NCBI RefSeq assembly: GCF_042468235.1
Contig: NZ_CP170386.1
Coordinates: 1,674,001-1,738,000 of the forward strand
DNA length: 64,000 nucleotides
Direction of reading: 5' to 3'
Origin: Lonepinella sp042468235
Lineage (GTDB): Bacteria; Pseudomonadota; Gammaproteobacteria; Enterobacterales; Pasteurellaceae
The notes below the pieces were generated by a model, which ran no database searches, was not told where the DNA came from, and worked only from the letters and a program-made list of their open reading frames with translations. The position numbers and the translations under genes were made by a program. This document shows, piece after piece, positions 57,220-64,000 of this stretch (the stretch's first letter is position 1; each line of letters begins with the position of its first letter).

Positions 57220-58209
57220 ATGAAACGATTTAATTTAAAAACCTTAAGTGCTTTTGTCGCCGCAGTGACGATGTTTACAGTGAGTCATGCGGTGGCTGAA
57301 ACCAGTTTACGTTTTGGCTATGAAGCACCACGTAGCGACAGCCAGCACATAGCGGCGAAAAAATTTGATGAATTACTAAAAGAAAAAACCAAAGGGGAAA
57401 TCAAATTAAAACTTTTCCCTGATAGTACGTTAGGCAATGCACAAGCCATGATTGCAGGTGTGCGTGGTGGTACCATTGACATTGAAATGTCCAGCTCATC
57501 TAACTTTACAGGATTAGAACCGAAGATCAATGTGATTGATATTCCGTTTATTTTTAAAGATCGTTCGCACGTTGTTAAAGTTTTAGATGGCGAAATTGGG
57601 CAAGGTTTATTAAAATCCCTTGAAACACAAGGCTTAAAAGGTTTAGCGTTTTGGGACGTAGGTTTTCGTGCATTTTCGAACTCAAAACACCCAGTCACCA
57701 AGCCTGACGATATTAAAGGATTGAAAGTACGCACTAACCAAAATCCAATGTATATTGAAACCTTTAGCTTGTTAGGCGGTAATCCCGTCCCAATGCCACT
57801 AGCGGAACTTTATACTGCCTTGGAAACCCGTGCTGTTGATGCACAAGAACACCCTGTCGGGATTTTCTGGTCATCAAAATTATTTGAGGTGCAAAAATAT
57901 TTAAGTTTAACCAACCATGGTTATACCCCATTAATTGTGGTGATGAACAAAGCCAAATTTGATTCGCTTTCACCTGAATTACAAGCTGATTTATTGGAAG
58001 CTGCCAAAGAAGCAGGGCAATTCCAACGTGATCTTAATGTGAAAAACGAAAAAGAAATCGTGGAAAATTTACGTAAAGCAGGGATTGAAGTCACTGAAAC
58101 CATCAATCAAGCCCCATTCAAAGCCGTGATCGAAGAAAAAGTACGTAAATCCTTTATCGACAAAAATGGCGATGATTTGATTAAAGCGATTGATGCGTTA
58201 GCAAAATAA
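57220..58209 (+). CDS. YiaO copy 2, TRAP periplasmic binding protein (tandem duplicate)
   Basis: Also 329 aa, with most positions identical to copy 1 and no gaps. Signal peptide MKRFNLKTLSAFVAAVTMFTVSHAVA. The clamp Arg in KGLKVRTNQNPMYIE is kept. Differences cluster at the signal peptide, at SSSSNFTGLEPKIN against GSPNFTGLVEKLN, at DRSHVVKV against DRTHAFKV, and near the C-terminus. Both copies must share the single YiaMN permease. It may bind a related sugar acid or just raise dosage. RBS ACGGAGAA. Confidence 0.95.
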   Translation: MKRFNLKTLSAFVAAVTMFTVSHAVAETSLRFGYEAPRSDSQHIAAKKFDELLKEKTKGEIKLKLFPDSTLGNAQAMIAGVRGGTIDIEMSSSSNFTGLEPKINVIDIPFIFKDRSHVVKVLDGEIGQGLLKSLETQGLKGLAFWDVGFRAFSNSKHPVTKPDDIKGLKVRTNQNPMYIETFSLLGGNPVPMPLAELYTALETRAVDAQEHPVGIFWSSKLFEVQKYLSLTNHGYTPLIVVMNKAKFDSLSPELQADLLEAAKEAGQFQRDLNVKNEKEIVENLRKAGIEVTETINQAPFKAVIEEKVRKSFIDKNGDDLIKAIDALAK

Positions 58210-58227
58210 CGATGCGTATCGCCCTTT

Positions 58228-58280
58228 TCGCTCCCCTTGCTTGCGGGGGGAGCTGTCCAAAGGACTGAGGGGGCGTTCAA
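58228..58280 (+). other. GC-rich hairpin between yiaO copy 2 and lyx
   Basis: GCTCCCC ... GGGGAGC (58230-58253) is a 7-bp GC stem, followed by GTCC AAA GGAC and TGAGGGGGC. It is far more GC-rich than its surroundings. It could be an attenuator or processing site, or an inserted palindromic repeat unit. Confidence 0.5.
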
Positions 58281-58304
58281 ACCCAAGATAACGAGAACAA
58301 TAAT

Positions 58305-59762
58305 ATGAATTACTACTTAGGCATAGACTGTGGTGGCACCTTTGTTAAAGCCGCCTTATTTGACCAAACAGGCAAACTTTACGGCATTCAGCGTGAAAAC
58401 GTTTCTGTGATCAGCGAGCAAGCAGGTTACGCTGAACGAGATATGCAACAATTATGGCAAATCTGTGCCAAAGTAGTACGTCAAACCATTCAACAAAGTG
58501 GTGTAGAACCGAGCCAGATTAAAGGTGTCGGCATTTCCGCACAGGGTAAAGGGGCGTTTTTGTTGGATAAACAAAAGCAACCTTTGGGGCGTGCCATTCT
58601 TTCTTCTGATCAACGTTCTCTTGAAATTGTCAAACAATGGCAAGCAGACGGTATTCCACAAAAACTCTATCCAATCACTCGCCAAACCTTATGGACAGGA
58701 CACCCTGTGTCGATTTTACGTTGGGTGAAAGAACATCAACCAGAGCGTTATGCTAATATCGGGGCGGTATTAATGTCCCATGACTATTTGCGATTCTGTT
58801 TAACGGGCGAACTGCATTGCGAAGAATCCAATATTTCCGAATCCAATTTGTATAATATGCAAGTGGGCGAATATGATATTGAACTAGCAAGATTACTGGG
58901 AATTGAAGAAATTTTCACTCAATTACCACCGATTATTAAATCTAACCAAATTGCAGGCTATGTTACCCAACAAGCTGCTGAATTGTCAGGTTTAGCCGTA
59001 GGGACTCCCGTGGTTGGTGGATTATTTGATGTGGTTTCCACCGCACTTTGTGCCAAATTAGATGATGAAACGAAACTTAATGCGGTGTTAGGTACTTGGT
59101 CAGTGGTGAGTGGTATTACCGCTGAAATTGATGATAAACAAACGATACCTTTCGTGTATGGACGTTATGCTACACCGAACCAATTTATTGTGCATGAAGC
59201 TAGTCCAACTTCATCAGGCAATTTAGAATGGTTTGTAAAACAGTTTGGTAATGTGGATTATGCGGAAATTAATCAAGGCATCAGCCAATTACCGCCTGCC
59301 ACTAGCTCGGTGTTATTCGTGCCGTTTCTCTATGGTTCAAATGCAGGTTTAGGTATGCAAGCTGGTTTTTACGGTATGCAAGCACATCATACTCAAATGC
59401 ACTTATTGCAAGCGGTGTATGAAGGGGTGTTGTTCAGCCTGATGTATCACTTAGAACGTATGTTGCAACGTTTTCCACAAGCCGATGTATTAAGAGTGAC
59501 GGGTGGACCGACAAAATCGGCTGTATGGATGCAAATGTTAGCGGATCTCACCGCTATGCGATTAGAAGTGCCAAATGTAGAAGAAACAGGTTGTTTAGGG
59601 GCTGCATTAATGGCAATGCAAGCCGATGGATTGACTGAACAGCCCGCGGTATTACAAGCAGATATGCAAGTGTATCAACCTAATCCGCAATATTATGCCG
59701 CTTATCAGCAAAAATATCAGCGTTATCAGCAGTTTGTTAGTGCACTAAAAACGTTGCTGTAA
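58305..59762 (+). CDS. lyx: Lyx, L-xylulose / 3-keto-L-gulonate kinase (FGGY family)
   Basis: An FGGY carbohydrate kinase of 485 aa. YYLGIDCGGTFVKAALFD (phosphate-1 loop), ERDMQQLWQICAKVVRQTI, GVGISAQGKGAFLLDK, LSSDQRSL, VLGTWSVVSGI and VTGGPTKSAVWMQMLADL match the family, and the position after the TRAP genes matches lyx of H. influenzae and lyxK of E. coli. It phosphorylates the ketose for further breakdown. No decarboxylase or epimerase gene follows. Confidence 0.93.
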   Translation: MNYYLGIDCGGTFVKAALFDQTGKLYGIQRENVSVISEQAGYAERDMQQLWQICAKVVRQTIQQSGVEPSQIKGVGISAQGKGAFLLDKQKQPLGRAILSSDQRSLEIVKQWQADGIPQKLYPITRQTLWTGHPVSILRWVKEHQPERYANIGAVLMSHDYLRFCLTGELHCEESNISESNLYNMQVGEYDIELARLLGIEEIFTQLPPIIKSNQIAGYVTQQAAELSGLAVGTPVVGGLFDVVSTALCAKLDDETKLNAVLGTWSVVSGITAEIDDKQTIPFVYGRYATPNQFIVHEASPTSSGNLEWFVKQFGNVDYAEINQGISQLPPATSSVLFVPFLYGSNAGLGMQAGFYGMQAHHTQMHLLQAVYEGVLFSLMYHLERMLQRFPQADVLRVTGGPTKSAVWMQMLADLTAMRLEVPNVEETGCLGAALMAMQADGLTEQPAVLQADMQVYQPNPQYYAAYQQKYQRYQQFVSALKTLL

Positions 59763-59777
59763 ATAAAAACGCTTGTT

Positions 59778-59828
59778 AAATTCACCGCACTTTAGATGAG
59801 ATTCCAAAAGTGCGGTGAATTTTTTTAT
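59778..59828 (+). terminator. Uptake-sequence hairpin after lyx
   Basis: AAATTCACCGCACTTT, 12-base loop, AAAAGTGCGGTGAATTT, then TTTTATATTTTTTG. About 16-bp stem with a T-run. Confidence 0.85.
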
Positions 59829-59850
59829 ATTTTTTGTGGCAAAATTTCTA

Positions 59851-59878
59851 TTTACATTCAAATAATTTACTATATAAT
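59851..59878 (+). promoter_or_regulatory. Promoter of the deoR-type regulator and glmS
   Basis: TTTACA, 16-base spacer, TATAAT. The transcript would start in or next to the palindrome at 59878-59890. Confidence 0.7.
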
Positions 59879-59890
59879 TTCGATTCGAAA
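59878..59890. promoter_or_regulatory. Candidate DeoR-family operator
   Basis: TTTCGATTCGAAA is a 13-base palindrome (one central base) overlapping the end of the -10 and the probable start site. DeoR-family operators often contain TTTCG repeats. Binding would block the promoter of the regulator and glmS. Confidence 0.5.
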
Positions 59891-59911
59891 CTTATTCCGA
59901 TAAATCATCTA

Positions 59912-60682
59912 ATGAAACGAAACTTAAGTCAACGTAATACCCAACAACGTCGTCAGCATATTATGCAACTGCTGCAACAACAGGGCGAAGTCAGTGTTGA
60001 GCAGTTAGTACAATGCTTTGAAACCTCCGAAGTGACCATTCGTAAAGATCTCACTGCTTTAGAAAGTAACGGTTTTTTACTTCGTCGTTATGGCGGCGCA
60101 ATTTTGATGCCGAAAGATATTTTGGATCAAGATGAATTGCTTTCACAACAAAAGTTAGCCATTGCCAAAATGGCCTCGGAACGGATTAGAGAGCATAATC
60201 GAATTATTGTAGATAGTGGCAGTACCACGGCAGCGTTAATTAAACAGTTGGATGGTAAACAAGGTTTAGTGGTGATGACCAATTCCTTGTCGGTGGCAAC
60301 AGAATTACGTTCCTTAGAAAATGAACCGACGTTGTTAATGACAGGGGGGACTTGGGATACCCATTCGGAATCTTTTCAAGGTAAAGTGGCAGAACAAGTA
60401 TTACGTTCCTATGATTTCGATCAACTTTTTATCGGGGCGGACGGTATTGATTTAGAGCGTGGTACGACCACCTTTAATGAATTAATCGGATTAAGTCAGG
60501 TGATGGCAGAAGTGAGCCGTGAAGTGATTGTGATGGTGGAAAGCCAAAAAATTGGCAGACGGATGCCAAATTTAGAACTCACTTGGGATCAAATAAATGT
60601 GTTGATAACCGATAACCAAATATCAGCACAGGATAAACAATTTATCGAGAATTTAGGCGTACAAGTGATAGTCGCGGAATAA
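59912..60682 (+). CDS. DeoR-family regulator next to glmS
   Basis: From MKRNLSQRNTQQRR the protein is 256 aa. HTH: RRQHIMQLLQQQGEVSVEQLVQCFETSEVTIRKDLTALESNGFLLRRYGGA. The sugar-phosphate isomerase-like effector domain has DSGSTTAALIKQL, VMTNSLSVATEL, LLMTGGTWD and LFIGADGIDLERGTTTFNE. The ATG at 59912 lacks a clear RBS; 26 more in-frame codons upstream would overlap the promoter, so I reject the longer form. glmS starts 25 bases downstream, so it may sense an amino-sugar phosphate; inference from position. Confidence 0.85.
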   Translation: MKRNLSQRNTQQRRQHIMQLLQQQGEVSVEQLVQCFETSEVTIRKDLTALESNGFLLRRYGGAILMPKDILDQDELLSQQKLAIAKMASERIREHNRIIVDSGSTTAALIKQLDGKQGLVVMTNSLSVATELRSLENEPTLLMTGGTWDTHSESFQGKVAEQVLRSYDFDQLFIGADGIDLERGTTTFNELIGLSQVMAEVSREVIVMVESQKIGRRMPNLELTWDQINVLITDNQISAQDKQFIENLGVQVIVAE

Positions 60683-60707
60683 GAATTTAATTTATAAGGA
60701 AAAAACT

Positions 60708-62540
60708 ATGTGTGGAATTGTTGGTGCAGTAGCACAACGTGATGTGGTAGAAATCTTAATTGATGGTTTACACCGTTTAGAATATCGTGGTTACGACTCA
60801 GCAGGCGTCGCGGTATTAGGTGAAGACAAAAAAATGCAGATTGTTCGCCGTGTTGGGAAAGTAAAATCCCTTGAAGATGCAGTAAATGCCAAACCATTAT
60901 TAGGTGGGACAGGTATTGCACATACACGTTGGGCAACCCATGGAGAACCGTCCGAAATCAATGCTCACCCACACCGTTCAGGACATATTGCGGTAGTGCA
61001 TAATGGGATCATTGAAAATTATCTTGAATTAAAAGAACAGTTACAGGCTCGTGGCTACGTGTTCCAATCACAAACTGATACCGAAGTCATTGCACATTTA
61101 GTGGAATGGGAATTTCGCAATGTGAAAACCTTATTAGAGGCGGTACAAAAAGCGGTTGTACAATTACGTGGCGCTTATGGTACGGTAGTAATGAATGAAC
61201 AAGATCCAGAACGTTTAATTGTGGCACGTTCAGGTTCGCCGTTGGTCATTGGTTATGGCGTAGGGGAAAATTTCTTAGCCTCCGATCCGTTGGCATTATT
61301 AAGCGTTACCCGTCGTTTTGCTTATTTAGAAGAAGGCGATGTCGCTGAAATTACACGCCGTCATGTGTCGATTTTTAATCGTGCAGGCGAACCTGTGGAA
61401 CGTGAAATTCATGAAGGAAACTTTGAAGCTGATGCGGCGGATAAAGGGCAATATCGTCACTATATGCAAAAAGAAATTTTTGAGCAACCTGTGGCGATTA
61501 TTAACACCTTAGATGGTCGTATTAAAGACGGCAAAGTGGATATTCAGTCTATCGCCCCAAATGCAGCAGAGATTTTATCTAAAGTACAACACGTGCAAAT
61601 TGTCGCTTGTGGAACCTCTTACAATGCGGGTATGGTAGCTCGTTACTGGTTTGAATCCATTGCTGGGGTAGGTTGTGATGTGGAAATTGCATCAGAATTT
61701 CGTTACCGCAAATTCGTGACTCGTCCGAATAGCTTATTAATTACCTTGTCGCAATCTGGTGAAACCGCAGATACTTTAGCTGCATTACGTTTAGCCAAAG
61801 AATCGGGTTATATGGCAGCCATGACGATTTGTAACGTGGCAAGCTCGTCTTTAGTGCGTGAATCGGATTTTGCTTTTATGACTAAAGCTGGTGTAGAAAT
61901 CGGTGTTGCCTCTACCAAAGCGTTTACTACACAATTAACCTGTTTATTATTGTTGAACGTAGCACTTGGTCGTTTAAACGGTCATGTTAGCGAAGAGCAA
62001 GAACACCACATTGTACAGGCTTTACAACGTTTGCCTGCTCAAATTGAAAGTGCGTTGGTGTTTGATAAACAAATTGAAAAATTATCCGAAGATTTTGCCG
62101 ATAAACACCATACCTTATTCTTAGGGCGTGGCGAATATTATCCTATTGCCATGGAATCAGCCTTGAAATTAAAAGAAATTTCTTATATTCATGCGGAAGC
62201 CTATGCGGCAGGTGAATTAAAGCACGGTCCACTTGCTTTAATTGATAGCGAAATGCCTGTGGTGGTGGTGGCACCAGAAAATGATTTATTGGAGAAAGTG
62301 AAATCTAATATCGAAGAAGTGCGCGCAAGGGGCGGTCAGCTTTATGTATTTGCCGATAATGATGCCGGTTTTGAAAATGCAACAGGGTTTAAAACCATTG
62401 TATTGCCAAAAGTGGATGAAGTTACCGCGCCGATTTTCTACACTGTACCGTTGCAATTATTGTCTTATCATATTGCCATTATTAAAGGTACCGATGTGGA
62501 TCAACCACGTAATTTAGCCAAAGCCGTAACAGTGGAATAA
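60708..62540 (+). CDS. glmS: GlmS, glutamine-fructose-6-phosphate aminotransferase
   Basis: GlmS makes glucosamine 6-phosphate from fructose 6-phosphate and glutamine, the first step toward cell-wall and LPS amino sugars. The 610 aa protein starts MCGIVGAVAQRD with Cys2 (after Met removal, Cys1) as the glutaminase nucleophile, then HRLEYRGYDSAGVAV and HTRWATHGEPSEINAHPH; the two SIS domains carry VACGTSYNAGMVARYWFE and TLSQSGETADTLAALR, and the end DVDQPRNLAKAVTVE is conserved. RBS AAGGAA is present. Regulation here may be at transcription by the DeoR-type gene upstream. Confidence 0.98.
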   Translation: MCGIVGAVAQRDVVEILIDGLHRLEYRGYDSAGVAVLGEDKKMQIVRRVGKVKSLEDAVNAKPLLGGTGIAHTRWATHGEPSEINAHPHRSGHIAVVHNGIIENYLELKEQLQARGYVFQSQTDTEVIAHLVEWEFRNVKTLLEAVQKAVVQLRGAYGTVVMNEQDPERLIVARSGSPLVIGYGVGENFLASDPLALLSVTRRFAYLEEGDVAEITRRHVSIFNRAGEPVEREIHEGNFEADAADKGQYRHYMQKEIFEQPVAIINTLDGRIKDGKVDIQSIAPNAAEILSKVQHVQIVACGTSYNAGMVARYWFESIAGVGCDVEIASEFRYRKFVTRPNSLLITLSQSGETADTLAALRLAKESGYMAAMTICNVASSSLVRESDFAFMTKAGVEIGVASTKAFTTQLTCLLLLNVALGRLNGHVSEEQEHHIVQALQRLPAQIESALVFDKQIEKLSEDFADKHHTLFLGRGEYYPIAMESALKLKEISYIHAEAYAAGELKHGPLALIDSEMPVVVVAPENDLLEKVKSNIEEVRARGGQLYVFADNDAGFENATGFKTIVLPKVDEVTAPIFYTVPLQLLSYHIAIIKGTDVDQPRNLAKAVTVE

Positions 62541-62555
62541 CATCGTTGAGAAGGT

Positions 62556-62588
62556 AATTAGGTGCATGAAATGCACCTAATTTTTTCT
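62556..62588. terminator. Terminator between glmS and gppA
   Basis: ATTAGGTGCAT, GAA, ATGCACCTAAT, then TTTTTT. Perfect 11-bp stem; it can also serve gppA on the other strand. Confidence 0.9.
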
Positions 62589-64000
62589 ATTCAACCGCAA
62601 GATCCAACCCAATTTCAATCAGATATCGCTGTTCTAATTTTAAATCCTGTTGAACCAGTGGATTACGTTTAAGATAGTCGTTTTCAAAGTTCAACTGCCA
62701 CAAAGTGCGGTGGGTTTTTAATGAGATTTTATCGGTCTGCTCGGTAGCTTGACGAGAACGGTTGAGTAAAATCGCCAAACGTAATAAACGAACTAACGCC
62801 AAAATATCTTGTGGTGTATAACGTGAGAATTGAGCAATATCATCAAGATGAAAGCCGTTGATTTGCAAACGAACTAAGGTCGATAATAAGCGTTGTTGTT
62901 CCTTATCAAACCCCGGTAATTCCATATTTGACAAAATATAAGCAGAATGTTTTTGCATATTTTTGTGATTAATCACAATGCCAACTTCATGTAATAACGC
63001 CGCCCAAAGTAGGATTTCTTGCATTTCGTTAACAAATTCATTCGTTTGCCACGCAATGAATTGTTGGGTTAATTGCACCGCCGTTTTGCTGACTCGTTCC
63101 GCTTGAATACGATCAATATTAAACTGTTCCGCTAAGGCTTCAGCCGTGCGTTGACGGATATTTTTCACTTGAAAATTTTTATCTAAGCTGTACATCACGC
63201 CCTCACGCAATGCCCCGTCAGAATAACGCATTTGTTCAATTTGATAAGTGTCAAATACCGCACTTAAAATGGCTAACCCTGGTACAAAAACATCTGCCCG
63301 TTCTTCGTTTAAGCCTGCCAGTTTTAGATTATCAAAATGCGTAGCCTTTAGCGTACGTTCAATCAGAAAATCTAATCGACCTGCGGTGATAATGCCATCA
63401 GAGTCAAGCGTGGCAGTGATCACTTGATGGACAGTTTTAATCGTACCAGATGAACCTAGCACATATTGCCAACCTAACTGACGATAAGATGCTGCCAAAT
63501 CGGCAATGCGGCTTAAGGCGGTTAAGCGAGCTTGTTGAAAATTTTCTCGGCTAATTTTGCCGTTTGGAAAAAATTGTTTGGCGAAACTCACACAACCCAT
63601 ATTACGACTTTCAGCTAAAATTGGATCAAAATCTTCGCCAATAATCATTTCAGTTGAACCACCACCAATATCAATCACCAGCTTGCGACCGCTTTCAGGT
63701 TGGGTATGAGATACCCCCGCGTAAATCATTTTGGCTTCGCGTTGCCCCGAAATAATATCTATCGGATAAGGAAACACCGCTTTGGCTTGGCGTAAAAATT
63801 CTGCTTTATTCACCGCACTTCGCAACGTGTAGGTGCCAACGACATTCACATTTTCCGCTTGAAAGCCCTGTAAACGTTCAGCAAACAAAGCTAAGCAATT
63901 TACTCCTCGGGTAATCGCGTCCTGATCTAACACGCCGTTTTGATCTAACCCTTTTGCCAACTGCACTTTTTGCTTTAAGCGTGACAAAATTTGGATCGAA
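62587..64000 (-). CDS. gppA: GppA/Ppx, exopolyphosphatase / pppGpp phosphatase (N-terminus beyond window)
   Basis: This ASKHA-fold enzyme removes the terminal phosphate from polyphosphate or pppGpp, linking to the stringent response. About 471 residues are visible and the start lies outside the window; the frame continues upstream of 63987 (RIQILSRLKQKVQLAKGLDQNG in family alignment), so the TTG there is not the start. VVGTYTLRSAVNKAEFL, ISGQREAKMIYAGV, VIDIGGGSTEMIIG and LGSSGTIKTVHQV match the family. The C-terminal HD-like domain has LLHEVGIVINHKNMQKHSAYILSN. Ppx against GppA cannot be settled here. Confidence 0.93.
   Translation of the reverse strand, partial: SIQILSRLKQKVQLAKGLDQNGVLDQDAITRGVNCLALFAERLQGFQAENVNVVGTYTLRSAVNKAEFLRQAKAVFPYPIDIISGQREAKMIYAGVSHTQPESGRKLVIDIGGGSTEMIIGEDFDPILAESRNMGCVSFAKQFFPNGKISRENFQQARLTALSRIADLAASYRQLGWQYVLGSSGTIKTVHQVITATLDSDGIITAGRLDFLIERTLKATHFDNLKLAGLNEERADVFVPGLAILSAVFDTYQIEQMRYSDGALREGVMYSLDKNFQVKNIRQRTAEALAEQFNIDRIQAERVSKTAVQLTQQFIAWQTNEFVNEMQEILLWAALLHEVGIVINHKNMQKHSAYILSNMELPGFDKEQQRLLSTLVRLQINGFHLDDIAQFSRYTPQDILALVRLLRLAILLNRSRQATEQTDKISLKTHRTLWQLNFENDYLKRNPLVQQDLKLEQRYLIEIGLDLAVE

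Noticed and set aside
60600..60707. glmS ribozyme
   Set aside because: Only 25 bases separate the regulator and glmS, and no ribozyme core is visible.

Overview
The window is chromosomal DNA from a member of the Pasteurellaceae. It carries many copies of the Hin-type DNA uptake sequence (core AAGTGCGGT / ACCGCACTT), and its gene order (waaA-coaD, opsX/kdkA, yheO-tusDCB, fkpA/slyX, asnC/asnA, yiaKLMNO-lyx) resembles Haemophilus, Aggregatibacter and Pasteurella. The Hin-type rather than Apl-type uptake sequence places it in that subclade. Several proteins differ clearly from the H. influenzae versions I remember, so I do not name a species.

Layout: 1-13.1 kb is core metabolism. It holds nadR (cut by the window edge), ribB behind an FMN riboswitch, the Kdo transferase waaA with coaD, alaS, csrA, a phosphomannomutase, galU, the divergent inner-core LPS pair opsX/kdkA, and proS. 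From 13.1 to 16.0 kb is a small decayed mobile region: a frameshifted transposase with a strong subterminal hairpin, a P4-type integrase with two frameshifts, and an XRE regulator that has lost its 5' end beside another copy of the transposon end. A complete rRNA operon (16S, tRNA-Ile, tRNA-Ala, 23S, 5S) occupies 16.0-21.7 kb on the minus strand.

From 21.7 to 39.8 kb lie the competence activator sxy/tfoX, rpe, glpE-rmuC, the tusBCD sulfur relay with yheO, fkpA, slyX, the asnC/asnA pair, glnK-amtB, hemN, yihI, corA, an exported protein of unknown role, and yggL-trmB. An Lrp-family regulator, a lactate-permease-like transporter, an MFS exporter and a TonB-dependent haem-type receptor lie between trmB and the mutY-yggX-mltC group (40.0-48.3 kb). 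Then come tRNA-Phe and tRNA-Asn, rlmJ, and a transketolase gene behind a near-perfect CRP site.

The last part (51.8-59.8 kb) is a 2,3-diketo-L-gulonate type catabolic locus: an IclR-family repressor, reductase, YiaL, one TRAP permease, two tandem TRAP binding proteins and an L-xylulose/3-keto-L-gulonate kinase. The downstream decarboxylase and epimerase genes usually found next to it are absent here. The window ends with a DeoR-family regulator probably co-transcribed with glmS, and gppA, cut by the window edge.

Inverted pairs of uptake sequences sit at the ends of many genes and probably act as intrinsic terminators. I found no convincing new defence, toxin or biosynthetic system. The best leads are the duplicated TRAP binding protein, the covarying transposon-end hairpins (including a solo copy downstream of ribB), the palindrome over the deoR-glmS promoter, and a GC-rich hairpin before the kinase gene.
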